NCBI RefSeq assembly: GCF_000986785.1
Contig: NZ_LAYY01000032.1
Location: 1 to 45,068 of the forward strand
DNA: 45,068 nucleotides
From: Mesobacillus campisalis
Lineage (GTDB): Bacteria > Bacillota > Bacilli > Bacillales > Cytobacillaceae
Direction of reading: 5' to 3'
The position numbers and the translations under genes are program-made. Of this stretch, positions 32,196 through 41,327 are shown piece by piece. Each line of letters starts with the position of its first letter. Position 1 is the stretch's first letter. The notes beneath the pieces are model-generated. The model made no database searches and was not told where the DNA came from. It saw only the letters and a list, made by a program, of their open reading frames with translations.

Positions 32196-33200
32196 TTATC
32201 GATAATTGATTCTTGGATCTAACAGGGAATACAACAAATCCACAATTAAATTAACGAATACGAAAATAGTCGCAATAATTAATATCCCGGATTGAATAAC
32301 CGGATAATCACGGGAACCAATTGCATCGTAAATATATCGACCAACCCCTGGCCACCCAAAAATTGTCTCTGTTAAAACAGCTCCCCCTAACAACAGACCA
32401 ACCAGCATCCCAATTATCGTCAAGATAGGGGCAAAAGCATTCTTTAATGCATGTTTGTATAGAACCCAAAAACCAGACAATCCTTTTGCACGTGCAGTTC
32501 GTATATAATCGAGTTCCAAAACTTCCAACATGCTTGAACGAGTAATCCTTGCTATTATCGCCATCGGAATAGTCCCAAGCGCTATGCTTGGTAATATTAA
32601 GTGCTTTAGAACATCCCAAAATCCTGACCAATTCCCTTGTAAGATGGTATCAACTAATAATAAACCAGAAAGGGCCTCGACTGGTTCCCGGGCATTCATC
32701 CGTCCAGTGGAGGGCAAGAGGCCTAACTTTTCTGCAAAAATCCATTGTTCCATTAACCCAAACCAAAACACTGGGATAGAAACCCCTATAAGAGCTACCA
32801 ACATAGCTGTATAGTCAAACCAAGAGGCTCTTTTCCAAGCTGCAATAATTCCTGCATTTACACCTATAATGATTGCTATGATCATACTCATCATCATCAA
32901 CTCAATCGTTGCCATCAGGTAAGGAGTAATCTCCTCCTGTATGGATTTGCTTGTTTTAAGTGAAGTACCTAAATCACCTGTAAGGATTCCAGACACATAC
33001 GAGAAATACTGCTTTACTAAAGGTTCATTCAACCCCATTTCTTCCCTTAATTCCGCGACAGCTTCGGGTGTAGCTTGATCACCAAGGATCACCGTTGCTG
33101 GATCACCAGGTATCGCATGGATAATTGAAAAAACAATGATGGACATCCCTATTAGAACTGGAATTAACTGCAGGATCCGTCTTGTAATATAAGATGACAT
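32196..33200 (-). CDS. ABC transporter permease (DppB/OppB family)
   Basis: First permease of the importer. 334 residues, six helices. MSSYITRRILQLIPVLIGMS, IHAIPGDPATVILGDQATPE and LGLNEPLVKQYFSYVSGILT-type segments (here MGLNEPLVKQYFSYVSGILT) are typical of DppB; the EAA loop is DYIRTARAKGLSGFWVLYKH then ALKNAFAPILTIIG. The ending LLDPRINYR is a family hallmark. ATG 33200 follows AGGGAGGAGGAACAAACAA. Seventeen bases from the upstream ATPase gene and 12 from dppC-like. Confidence 0.92.
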   Translation of the reverse strand: MSSYITRRILQLIPVLIGMSIIVFSIIHAIPGDPATVILGDQATPEAVAELREEMGLNEPLVKQYFSYVSGILTGDLGTSLKTSKSIQEEITPYLMATIELMMMSMIIAIIIGVNAGIIAAWKRASWFDYTAMLVALIGVSIPVFWFGLMEQWIFAEKLGLLPSTGRMNAREPVEALSGLLLVDTILQGNWSGFWDVLKHLILPSIALGTIPMAIIARITRSSMLEVLELDYIRTARAKGLSGFWVLYKHALKNAFAPILTIIGMLVGLLLGGAVLTETIFGWPGVGRYIYDAIGSRDYPVIQSGILIIATIFVFVNLIVDLLYSLLDPRINYR

Positions 33201-33217
33201 TTGTTTGTTCCTCCTCC

Positions 33218-34186
33218 CTAGTTATATAGATGACAAGCTACATAATGCTCGTCGCCTACATTGCGAAATTGAGGAGAAGCCGATTCACACTCTGTTTTTT
33301 TAGCGAAACAACGTGGGTGGAACGGGCATCCTTTTGGAGGATTTATTGGGTTCGGAAGGTCTCCCATAAGTACTATTCTCTCTCTTTCATTAGTGCGGTT
33401 AATACTAGGAGCGGCTGATAACAATGCTTGCGTATAGGGATGCAGAGGATTTTTGTAAATACTTTTCTTTGAACCTTGTTCAACGATTCTCCCTAAATAC
33501 ATTACACCAATTCGATCACTTATATGTTTAACCACACTTAAGTCGTGAGAAATGAATAGATAGGTTAATCCCCTTTCGTGTTGCAATTGACGTAATAAAT
33601 TTAATACCTGTGACTGAACAGAAACATCTAAAGCCGAAACCGCCTCATCCGCAATAAGAAGCTTAGGATTTAGCGCGAGTGCACGGGCAATCCCAATACG
33701 CTGCCTTTGCCCTCCCGAAAACTCATGTGGATAACGTGTGGAATGGTAAGCATTTAACCCTACCACTTCAAGTAATTCTTGCACCCTATATTTCCGTTCT
33801 TCAGGCGACATTGTTGTGTTGATAATCATAGGCTCTTCAATGATGTCCCCCGCTGTTTTTCTTGGATTTAGCGAAGCATATGGATCTTGAAATATCAGTT
33901 GAATATCTTTATATACATTTCTCATTTCTTTCCGGGATAATCTCGAAATATCCTTTCCCTCAAAGGACACTTTACCTGAGGTTGGGTCAATTAGGCGCAT
34001 GATTGCCTTACCTGTTGTGGATTTTCCACAACCTGATTCTCCCACCAAACCAAATGTTTCATTTTCATAGATTGAAAAATCCACACCATCGATAGCCTTC
34101 ACAAAGCTGTATTTTCTCCCAAACAATCCACTTTTTAGCGGAATGTGAACCTTTAATTCTTGAATTTCAAGTAGCGGTAATAGCAT
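33218..34186 (-). CDS. ABC transporter ATP-binding protein (OppF/DppF family)
   Basis: One of two ATPases of the importer. 322 residues. Walker [20 protein letters not shown]-loop [20 protein letters not shown], signature [15 protein letters not shown], Walker [17 protein letters not shown], switch His [14 protein letters not shown], and the C-terminal oligopeptide-transport domain with [20 protein letters not shown]. Three or four Cys there (C-x5-C-x6-C pattern) suggest the Fe-S cluster site known in some DppD/DppF proteins. ATG 34186 lies inside the 3' end of the upstream ATPase gene (20-base overlap) with its own GGAGGTAAAAA. Confidence 0.92.
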   Translation of the reverse strand: MLLPLLEIQELKVHIPLKSGLFGRKYSFVKAIDGVDFSIYENETFGLVGESGCGKSTTGKAIMRLIDPTSGKVSFEGKDISRLSRKEMRNVYKDIQLIFQDPYASLNPRKTAGDIIEEPMIINTTMSPEERKYRVQELLEVVGLNAYHSTRYPHEFSGGQRQRIGIARALALNPKLLIADEAVSALDVSVQSQVLNLLRQLQHERGLTYLFISHDLSVVKHISDRIGVMYLGRIVEQGSKKSIYKNPLHPYTQALLSAAPSINRTNERERIVLMGDLPNPINPPKGCPFHPRCFAKKTECESASPQFRNVGDEHYVACHLYN

Positions 34187-35159
34187 TTTTTACCTCCCTT
34201 GCCAGGAAACAGCGAGATATATGGCCAGGACCTACTTCATACAATTCAGGCTCTTCTTCCATACATTGATCAGTGGCAATTTCACACCTCGATGCAAACT
34301 TACATCCTGTTGGCATTTCTGAAGGAATCGGTACATTACCTGGGATGCTTTCTAACCATTCCACATCTTGTTCTAATCTGGGGATTGACCGAATTAATCC
34401 TTTTGTATATGGATGGGAAGGCGATTCTAGTACGGTCCTTACACTTGCTTCTTCTACCACCCTTCCGGCATACATAACTACGACTCGTTCACATACTTCC
34501 GAAACGACTCCTAAGTCATGCGTAATCATAATCATTGATGTAGAACTGTCTTTTTTCATCTTTTGGATTAATTCCAGGATCTGTGCTTGAATGGTTACAT
34601 CTAGAGCAGTGGTTGGTTCATCGGCAATAATTAATTTTGGATTGCAGGCTAGTGCCATTGCAATCATCACCCTTTGCCTCATCCCTCCAGATAACCGATG
34701 AGGATAGTCTCTTACAATCTTTTCTGCTCTTGATATGCCGACCTCTTTAAGCAAATCAATACTCCTTTGTTCAGCTTCATTCCGATTCATTTTCATGTGT
34801 AACCGGAGAGCTTCCCCTATTTGATTTCCGATTGTGTAACCTGGATTAAGGCTCGTCATTGGCTCTTGAAATATCATTGCAATCTCATTTCCCCGTATTC
34901 TTCGCATCTTTTTATCACTTAGTTTTGAAAGATCGACATCCTGAAAAAGAATTTTTCCATCGACAATTTTTCCTTTTCTAGATGGCAACAATTGCATGAT
35001 TGATAGGGCGGTTACACTTTTTCCAGATCCAGATTCACCTACAATACCCAGGGTTTCGCCTACATTGACGGTAAAGGATACACCATCAACTGAAGGAACA
35101 ACACCATTATCTGTAAAAAAATGAGTTTTAAGATTTTGAACAGAAAGCAACGGTTTCAT
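34167..35159 (-). CDS. ABC transporter ATP-binding protein (OppD/DppD family)
   Basis: The other ATPase of the importer. 330 residues. Walker A GIVGESGSGKSVTALSIM, Q-loop MIFQEPMTSLNPGYTIGNQI, signature HRLSGGMRQRVMIAMALACN, Walker B IIADEPTTALDVTIQ, switch His MIMITHDLGVVSEV, and C-terminal MPTGCKFASRCEIATDQCME with Cys spaced as in OppD. ATG 35159 follows AAGGAGGGACAAA. A 166-base gap separates it from the CaiB gene upstream; it may carry an internal promoter, although none is clear. Confidence 0.92.
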   Translation of the reverse strand: MKPLLSVQNLKTHFFTDNGVVPSVDGVSFTVNVGETLGIVGESGSGKSVTALSIMQLLPSRKGKIVDGKILFQDVDLSKLSDKKMRRIRGNEIAMIFQEPMTSLNPGYTIGNQIGEALRLHMKMNRNEAEQRSIDLLKEVGISRAEKIVRDYPHRLSGGMRQRVMIAMALACNPKLIIADEPTTALDVTIQAQILELIQKMKKDSSTSMIMITHDLGVVSEVCERVVVMYAGRVVEEASVRTVLESPSHPYTKGLIRSIPRLEQDVEWLESIPGNVPIPSEMPTGCKFASRCEIATDQCMEEEPELYEVGPGHISRCFLAREVKNAITAT

Positions 35160-35325
35160 TTTGTCCCTCCTTGCATTCTTTTAAAATTCTATCTTCATAT
35201 AATAGACCTCTGCTATTCTTTTCATAGTCAATGGGAGGTTAGATATGTTCTACAGCTTTTATTGAGAGCGATTCAATAGGTGCAAACCGTGGGTAAGAGC
35301 ATTCTATTCATTCTGCCTTACCTGT

Positions 35326-36573
35326 TTATTTTTTCAGCGTATGTTTGGAAGCATTAGTTTGATAAATAACGCCATTATCTTTTAAGCGTTTAATTTCTTC
35401 TTCGTTTAAGCCTAAAACGGACTGAAGAATTCTTTCGTTATGTTCACCAAGTTGGGGTTCAAGCGGATTTTCGCCAATTCTCAGCCCCATTTCTTTTTCA
35501 AAAAATTTAATCGGAAAATTTGGAAGCTTAATCTGACCAAAAACAGGATGCTCTACATCAACAACCATATTTCTCCCTTTTAAATGAGCATCATCTATCA
35601 ATTGTTTGACATTCTTCACTTCACCTGCCGGAACATGCAAATCTGCCAAAAAGGAGAGTAACTCATCTAAATCCTTTTGGATGGCCCAATCAGCAAAAAT
35701 TCCATTTAAATAATCAAGATTTTCCGCTCTCTTTTCAAGTGACGCTAGGTCATCTCCACCAAATGCGTCAACAATGTCCTTCCTGCCGATTCCCTGATAA
35801 ACCTTTGTAAAACGATCATGTCCCGAAGCACATACAATCGCCCATTTCCCATCCTTTGTTTCGAACGCTTCCCATGGTGCACCAAGCGGATCCTTATTTC
35901 CTCTCGCTTCTAAAGATTCCCCAGTCATACTTGTTCGAATGACAGATTCCTCTAAAACAGAAAATATACTATCCATCATACTAACCTCTAATCGTTGACC
36001 CTTTCCTGTCTTATTTCGATCGATGATGGCACTTAGAATGCCAACTGTTAAATAAATGCCGGATAAAGCATCCGCAACAGCTGGGCCCGTTTTTAATGGT
36101 TTTCCGCCTTCTAGGCCATTCTGACTCATCAGTCCCCCCATGGCTTGAGCAATTCCGTCAATGCTAGGTAGGTGTGAATAAGGCCCATCGCTGCCAAACC
36201 CATTTAATGAAGCATAAATGATGCCAGGGTTCATTTTTTCTACATGCTCATAACCAATTCCCAATTTATCCATCGTCCCGGCGACAAAATTCTCAACCAC
36301 CACATCAAATTCTTTAGCTAAGTCTAAAAATAATTGTTTCCCTTCATTACTTTTCAAGTTAAGGGAGATAGACTTTTTCCCGCGATTTAACATATAAAAG
36401 TAACCGCTTACATTCCCTTGAAAAGGTGGTAACGATCTGGACCGGTCTCCTAAACCTGGTCTTTCAACCTTAACAACTTCAGCACCTAAATCCTGCAGCA
36501 ATAAGGTTGCATATGGAGCTGAAAAAACCCAACTCAAATCCAATATTTTGATACCATCTAATGGTTTTGTCAT
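35326..36573 (-). CDS. CaiB/BaiF family (type III) CoA-transferase
   Basis: Transfers CoA between carboxylic acids by an aspartyl-CoA anhydride mechanism. 415 residues. Seen: LDGIKILDLSWVFSAPYATL, LLQDLGAEVVKVERPGLGDR, GKKSISLNLKSNEGKQLFLD, VVENFVAGTMDKLGIGYEHV, YASLNGFGSDGPYSHLPSID, and GPAVADALSGIYL holding the catalytic Asp (about residue 166). ATG 36573 follows AGGAAGAGAGTGATAAACA. It sits between the substrate-binding lipoprotein and the ATPases of the importer, so its acceptor is presumably the imported acid or a product of it. Acceptor and CoA donor are not predictable. Confidence 0.9.
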   Translation of the reverse strand: MTKPLDGIKILDLSWVFSAPYATLLLQDLGAEVVKVERPGLGDRSRSLPPFQGNVSGYFYMLNRGKKSISLNLKSNEGKQLFLDLAKEFDVVVENFVAGTMDKLGIGYEHVEKMNPGIIYASLNGFGSDGPYSHLPSIDGIAQAMGGLMSQNGLEGGKPLKTGPAVADALSGIYLTVGILSAIIDRNKTGKGQRLEVSMMDSIFSVLEESVIRTSMTGESLEARGNKDPLGAPWEAFETKDGKWAIVCASGHDRFTKVYQGIGRKDIVDAFGGDDLASLEKRAENLDYLNGIFADWAIQKDLDELLSFLADLHVPAGEVKNVKQLIDDAHLKGRNMVVDVEHPVFGQIKLPNFPIKFFEKEMGLRIGENPLEPQLGEHNERILQSVLGLNEEEIKRLKDNGVIYQTNASKHTLKK

Positions 36574-36613
36574 TGTTTATCACTCTCTTCCTGTTACCGT
36601 TTATAAGGAACTA

Positions 36614-36647
36614 CCATCAGAGGAAATTATTCCTTTCCCTCTGATGG
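36614..36647 (-). other. intercistronic hairpin between lipoprotein and CaiB genes
   Basis: CCATCAGAGG-AAA and TTT-CCCTCTGATGG form a stem of about 13 bp without a following T run on the coding strand. Such hairpins after a binding-protein gene usually stabilise the 3' end of that message so the binding protein is made in excess; that role is inferred. Confidence 0.55.
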
Positions 36648-36666
36648 ATATCCATTAGCCTATTTT

Positions 36667-38295
36667 TTAATCCTCCAATGTTACTTCATCCATATTTTCT
36701 GCACCTGTTGGATGAGGGATATACCCCTTAACATAGTCAGCCGTAACTACAGGCTCTTTCACCTCTACAAGAGGAACTGATGGTGCATCCTCATGGACAA
36801 GCTTTTGAACCTGTTTATAAATTTCAGTTCGTTCCTGTTCATCCATTACGGATTTCGCTTTCATTAATAAGTCGCTTACCTCATCATTCACATAAAAAGT
36901 ATGGTTTTGTGCTGCACCTTTTACTGCGTTATTTTTACTTAACATTGAATATAAGAAATTATCTGGGTCACCATTATCACCAACCCATCCAATCAAACCG
37001 ATGGAATGTTCACCATTTCGAAGCTGATCAATATAGGCCGCCCATTCATAAGAAACAATTTTGACATTTACCCCAATTTTTTCAAGGCTTGCTTTCATTG
37101 CTTCAACCATCTTCGTCGGTTGTTGCATATAAATTCGAGAATTTGACGTAACGGCAAACTCTAGCTCGAAACCATTTGGATAACCAGCTTCAGCTAAAAG
37201 ACTTTTTGCCTTATCTAGGTTGTACTCGTAATCTTCGATCTCATGGTTATAGGCCCAACTTTCGGAAGGCAACATATTCTTAACTGGCTCTGCCAGACCA
37301 TAGAAAAAGGCATCTGCTATCCCTTTTTTATCAATTGCATGATTGATAGCTTGTCGAACCTTTATATTGTTCAAGGGTTCCTTTTGGTTATTAATTGATA
37401 AATATCCAACATTTAAAGCCGGACGTAAAAGTAATTGATATGAGTTATCGTTTTCAAGGGATTTTAAATCTGAAGGATTTAGACTAACCATGATATCAAT
37501 TTCACCATTTTTCAACGCAGTCAATCTGGAGGTATTATCTGGAATAACTTTATATATTAATTTATCTAATTGAGGAGAATTCTCTTTCCAATACTCTACA
37601 TTTTTTACTAATGTAACCGAATCATTTGGAATCCAGGATTCTAATTTAAATGGTCCTGTACCAACTGCATTTTCATGGATATCAGCACCATATTTTTTTA
37701 AAGCTGCCGGGCTTATGATTCCAAATGCATGCATCCCTAAATTCGAAAGAAAATTAGCTTGAGGTTCGGATAACTTAAATTCCACGGTATGTGGATCCAC
37801 CATATTGACTTCTTCGATCACACTGCCATCCCCTTTAAATCCATTAAACATGCCGCGATACACTGAAAAAGTGGCATCATGCCTTGCAGGATGACTAGGA
37901 TCCATCATTCGTTCAAAATTATAGACAACGGCTTCAGCATTAAAATCGGTACCATCATGAAACTTGATTCCTTCCTGTAAATTAAATTTCCAAGTCTTAC
38001 CGTCCTCTGAAACCTCCCAATCTTTTGCTAGTTTTGGGATCACGTTTGTTGTTTCTTTTTCATACTCAACGAGCGTTTCATAGACATTTTTGCTGACTCT
38101 CCATGTCTCAATTTCATTTGCATTTTGAGGATCCATTGAATAGCTATCTGCACCTCGACCAAAGATTAAAACCTGTTCCTTTGTTTTCTCCTGCTCTTTT
38201 TTCTCATTGTCTTCATTAGAGGCTGCATTACTACATGCTGATAAAACGAGTGAAATAATTACTGCGGCTAACATGAATCTAAATGGAATTTTCAT
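36667..38295 (-). CDS. ABC transporter substrate-binding lipoprotein (SBP_bac_5 family)
   Basis: Extracellular receptor of the Opp/Dpp-type importer. 542 residues. Signal peptide MKIPFRFMLAAVIISLVLSAC with lipobox L-S-A-C, then an acidic and Lys-rich linker. SBP_bac_5 features: SMDPQNANEIETWRVSKNVY, LAKDWEVSEDGKTWKFNLQE, GIKFHDGTDFNAEAVVYNFE, NAVGTGPFKLESWIPND, VRQAINHAIDKKGIADAFFY and IGLIGWVGDNGDPDNFLYSM. ATG 38295 has GGGAGGATTCCGC before it. The family binds peptides, but also nickel, glutathione, opines and other small solutes. Operon partners (CoA ligase, CoA-transferase) point to a carboxylate or conjugate rather than peptide. Confidence 0.9.
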   Translation of the reverse strand: MKIPFRFMLAAVIISLVLSACSNAASNEDNEKKEQEKTKEQVLIFGRGADSYSMDPQNANEIETWRVSKNVYETLVEYEKETTNVIPKLAKDWEVSEDGKTWKFNLQEGIKFHDGTDFNAEAVVYNFERMMDPSHPARHDATFSVYRGMFNGFKGDGSVIEEVNMVDPHTVEFKLSEPQANFLSNLGMHAFGIISPAALKKYGADIHENAVGTGPFKLESWIPNDSVTLVKNVEYWKENSPQLDKLIYKVIPDNTSRLTALKNGEIDIMVSLNPSDLKSLENDNSYQLLLRPALNVGYLSINNQKEPLNNIKVRQAINHAIDKKGIADAFFYGLAEPVKNMLPSESWAYNHEIEDYEYNLDKAKSLLAEAGYPNGFELEFAVTSNSRIYMQQPTKMVEAMKASLEKIGVNVKIVSYEWAAYIDQLRNGEHSIGLIGWVGDNGDPDNFLYSMLSKNNAVKGAAQNHTFYVNDEVSDLLMKAKSVMDEQERTEIYKQVQKLVHEDAPSVPLVEVKEPVVTADYVKGYIPHPTGAENMDEVTLED

Positions 38296-38320
38296 GCGGA
38301 ATCCTCCCAAACTTCTATTT

Positions 38321-38650
38321 TTACAATTTCACTTTCGCTTTTTCTAGAAACTCCTCTATTTGTTCCCTAGTTTTACTGTCATTTCCAATAAATTCATCAA
38401 TCGTATTTCCCTGCTGATAGATAACAAAGCTTGGAATTCCCATCACATTTGCTTTTATACAAATCTCCTTAAGTGAATCTGCATCAACCTTGTAAAAGCA
38501 AAAATCCCTTTGATTTTGTTCTTTAATTTCATTCATAAAAGTATCGATAAAACGGCAATCAGAACACCAGTCTGCTGAAAAATACATAACCACTGCCTTA
38601 ACACCATTTACTAAGTTTGAATATTGTTCTTGATTTTGAATTTTTTCCAC
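38321..38650 (-). CDS. thioredoxin-like protein
   Basis: A 109-residue thioredoxin-fold protein. Active site W-C-S-D-C in MYFSADWCSDCRFIDTFM (about residues 27-31) with cis-proline in VMGIPSFVIYQQGN. It resembles YtpP/YdbP-type thioredoxin-like proteins of Bacillus. Start: AAGGAGGGCTTC precedes two GTG codons (38653 and 38650); 38650 has the better spacing. It is cotranscribed with the amidohydrolase (20 bases upstream) and the lipoprotein (25 bases downstream). No signal peptide, so cytoplasmic. Its presence inside a catabolic operon is unusual; it might keep an operon enzyme reduced. Confidence 0.85.
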   Translation of the reverse strand: MEKIQNQEQYSNLVNGVKAVVMYFSADWCSDCRFIDTFMNEIKEQNQRDFCFYKVDADSLKEICIKANVMGIPSFVIYQQGNTIDEFIGNDSKTREQIEEFLEKAKVKL

Positions 38651-38670
38651 CACGAAGCCCTCCTTCATTC

Positions 38671-39642
38671 TTATTTGGTTAAAGTAGGCTTTTGTAGGCC
38701 AAGTTTGAATATTTTGTTTGCGTTTTTCCAATAAAACTTTTCTCTCACTGAATCTTTTAACGGCCACTCTTCAATTTCCTTTATCACATCTTTGATTGGC
38801 ATACCCATTGTTAACCAATCAGAACCAAATACGATTTTATCCTGGATCAATGTGTTGGCATAATACATAAACATATCCCACCCTGTATTTGGTTCCGCAA
38901 TATAACGCGGCCTAAAAGCTGATGTATCCACATATAGGTTTTCATATTTTAGTAACATCGCAATCATATCTGGAATCCATGGCCAACCACCATGACCCGC
39001 AATAATTTTTAGATTCTTAAAGTCCATAAGTGGTGCCTCTAAATTAGATGGATGATCAAGAAATACAGAGGTTTCTCGAAAATAATTTATGGAACTATGA
39101 ATCCAAATTGGAATATCAAATTCATCACAAAGGGCATATAAAGGGTAGTATCTCCGATCATCCGCTTTCAGACCATGCTCATATGGCGGAATGACTACTG
39201 CCTTATAGCCTTGTTCAGTTATCGCTCTTCGAACCGTTTTTAAACTTTCTGTCCCCTTATGGGGATTGAACCCTGCATATCCAATGAAACGATTTGGATA
39301 TTTGGTTAAAATTACACCGATATAATCATGGTCCACAGGAGGATCGTTCCCGTCCCGACCATAATCCATATTGTGAATGGCGTGATACACGACGTCAGAT
39401 TCATGGAGCATGTTTAAAAAATTCTCCATCGAAAATTTGTCCTGCAACTTTGAATAGACGTCATTCATTACCTTTGCCACTGATTGACTCTCCGTTTTTT
39501 TAAAGAATTCTTCCTTCGTCATCCCAGCCAATTGGGCCCACTTTGGTCCAAATAATAGACGATATTCCGTGTTTTTCGGGTCCATTTCTTCCGGTGATTC
39601 AAAAAGAAACTCCGGCAAAGTATTCGAACAATCAATAATCAA
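38671..39642 (-). CDS. amidohydrolase-fold (ACMSD/LigW-like) protein lacking HxH ligands
   Basis: A 323-residue TIM-barrel protein of the amidohydrolase 2 family, which contains ACMSD, hydroxybenzoate decarboxylases and lactonases. Later motifs are conserved: GFNPHKGTESLKTVRRAITE, PIWIHSSINYF (barrel His), LKIIAGHGGWPWIPDM (second barrel His), and KIVFGSDWLTMG (catalytic Asp). But the first strand, normally I-D-x-H-x-H, reads IIDCSNTLPEF: Ser and Thr replace both His. Metal binding at that site is therefore doubtful. Start: AAAGGA touches GTG 39651, so TTG 39642 (nine bases away) is favoured. It lies 24 bases after the CoA ligase gene. Either a metal-independent or differently metallated enzyme. 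Confidence 0.85.
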   Translation of the reverse strand: MIIDCSNTLPEFLFESPEEMDPKNTEYRLLFGPKWAQLAGMTKEEFFKKTESQSVAKVMNDVYSKLQDKFSMENFLNMLHESDVVYHAIHNMDYGRDGNDPPVDHDYIGVILTKYPNRFIGYAGFNPHKGTESLKTVRRAITEQGYKAVVIPPYEHGLKADDRRYYPLYALCDEFDIPIWIHSSINYFRETSVFLDHPSNLEAPLMDFKNLKIIAGHGGWPWIPDMIAMLLKYENLYVDTSAFRPRYIAEPNTGWDMFMYYANTLIQDKIVFGSDWLTMGMPIKDVIKEIEEWPLKDSVREKFYWKNANKIFKLGLQKPTLTK

Positions 39643-39666
39643 TTGGTTCACTCCTTTTTCTAAACC

Positions 39667-41034
39667 TTAATAATTTTTTTCAAACAGCGGTGTCTTTGTA
39701 AGGGATTTCTCCAAAGTCCCTGGTTCACACCAAATAATATCTGGTGTAAGCCTTGCCTCCGTATGAAGAGCATTTTTTATTTTCTCCTCCAACACACATA
39801 ATCTGCTTTTATCGTAATGGCTGCCATATTCAAGTTTGATTTGAAGGGGAGGAACCACTCGAGGCGGTGGATTATTTAGGACAATTCGCAGTTCTCCAGT
39901 TACATCGGGAATAAAATTTGATACGACTTTTTTAATTGCAGACGGATAGACATTTGCCCCTTTAACAATCAGCATGTCATCTGAACGACCAACAAATTTT
40001 ACTCTCTTTCCACTAAAACCGCACCCCGAACACTCATCAGTGAAGACTTGAATGACATCCCCTGTTGCATAGCGAATTCTTGGAAGCCCTTTCAAATTTA
40101 ATTCTGTAGTAACCCTCTCTCCAATCACACCGTTATAGATAGCTAACGGAGTTTTGGTTTCAGGGTCTATTAAGTCTAATGGAAATAAATTAAGATCTGG
40201 TGCAACACAATGAATCCCATGGTATTCATCCGAGTCACAGGAAAAGCCTAGCTCTCCTAAATAATCATAAATTCTGCAACCATAGCTTTCTTCTATTCTT
40301 TTTTTAATTTTAGGAACACCTACACCTATTTCCCCGACTGTAAAAATAGCTTGAAGCCCCAGGTTTCTAACATCTGTTCCCAACTCAGCTGCTTTATGAA
40401 TCAAATGTTCAGCAAGAGAAGGTGTCATCATGGCAGCTGTTGGTCCTGCCATCTTCGCGTATTGTAAAATGCTTTTACTACCTGCGCGAACGTCTACATC
40501 TATTGGTAGGACACCTTGTGATCTAACACCAAATAAAATAGAAGAAGTAGCATATATACCCAATGCATGTGAAAATAATAATCGCTCACCTGCGTGAATA
40601 CCGCCATAATTAAGCATGTGTCTAATATACCGATTTAAAAATTCAATATCAGCTCGAGTAAAAGTGTAGGTAAAGGTAGGCACACCTGAGGTTCCACTAG
40701 TTGTACCTGTAAATACGATTTCATCGGGAGAACTACAAAGATGCATGCCAAATGGATGGCCAAATCTATCCGTTGATTCTTGTTGACTTGTTCTTTCAAT
40801 TGCTTTGTCCATAAAAATCGGCAACTTTTGAAAATTTTCAATGGTTTGGATATCCTCTGGAAAGGCACCTGATTCCTCGAATTTCTTTCGATAAAGTTGA
40901 GAGTTTCGATAAACATATTTTAATTGTTTACATAATAGCTCTTCTTGGTGGTCCTTGATTTCTTCTTCTGACATTTGATTAAATTTAGGATTGGCATAGG
41001 TGACTTTCCTTGTCTTTACTTTTGTTTGCAACAC
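39667..41034 (-). CDS. phenylacetate-CoA ligase-like AMP-forming enzyme (PaaK family)
   Basis: Activates a carboxylic acid as the acyl-CoA with ATP. 455 residues. Seen: EELLCKQLKYVYRNSQLYRK at the N-terminus typical of PaaK, phosphate-binding loop FTGTTSGTSGVPTFTYTFTR, adenine motif IYDYLGELGFSCDSDEYHGI, YATGDVIQVF, the Cys pair CSGCGFSGKRVKFVGRSDD with hinge and MLIVKGANVYPSAIKKVV (C-terminal AMP-binding domain). First gene of the operon; starts at GTG 41034 (TTG 41031 possible) after AAAGGGGAGTGAA. An aromatic or heteroaromatic acid substrate is likely for the family; the exact one is unknown. Confidence 0.88.
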   Translation of the reverse strand: MLQTKVKTRKVTYANPKFNQMSEEEIKDHQEELLCKQLKYVYRNSQLYRKKFEESGAFPEDIQTIENFQKLPIFMDKAIERTSQQESTDRFGHPFGMHLCSSPDEIVFTGTTSGTSGVPTFTYTFTRADIEFLNRYIRHMLNYGGIHAGERLLFSHALGIYATSSILFGVRSQGVLPIDVDVRAGSKSILQYAKMAGPTAAMMTPSLAEHLIHKAAELGTDVRNLGLQAIFTVGEIGVGVPKIKKRIEESYGCRIYDYLGELGFSCDSDEYHGIHCVAPDLNLFPLDLIDPETKTPLAIYNGVIGERVTTELNLKGLPRIRYATGDVIQVFTDECSGCGFSGKRVKFVGRSDDMLIVKGANVYPSAIKKVVSNFIPDVTGELRIVLNNPPPRVVPPLQIKLEYGSHYDKSRLCVLEEKIKNALHTEARLTPDIIWCEPGTLEKSLTKTPLFEKNY

Positions 41035-41140
41035 TTCACTCCCCTTTATAAAATTATCACTATATAGATATTTGCTTATTCTAAGTCTTCTTTATATTTA
41101 GATTATATTTGAACTTAATAGTAAAATGGTAATACACATT

Positions 41141-41157
41141 CTTAATATAGGTATAAG
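41141..41157. promoter_or_regulatory. LysR-type box upstream of the catabolic operon
   Basis: CTTAATATAGGTATAAG: a CTTA-N9-TAAG dyad with T-N11-A, about 115 bases before the start codon of the CoA ligase gene. The related box at 30190-30206 precedes the island lysR gene. Confidence 0.55.
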
Positions 41158-41327
41158 CAATCCTTACACCCCTGATTAAATAAAAACAAAGCAAATAAAA
41201 TATAAAGCTATATAAAACGTAAATTTATTTTTTAATAGGTACGATAAGGGAAAATGGTGGGACTCTGAGTATGGTCGAATTAACCTAGAATCCCCCCTCT
41301 CTTTTTTGCTTAGTAATAGCAAAAATC

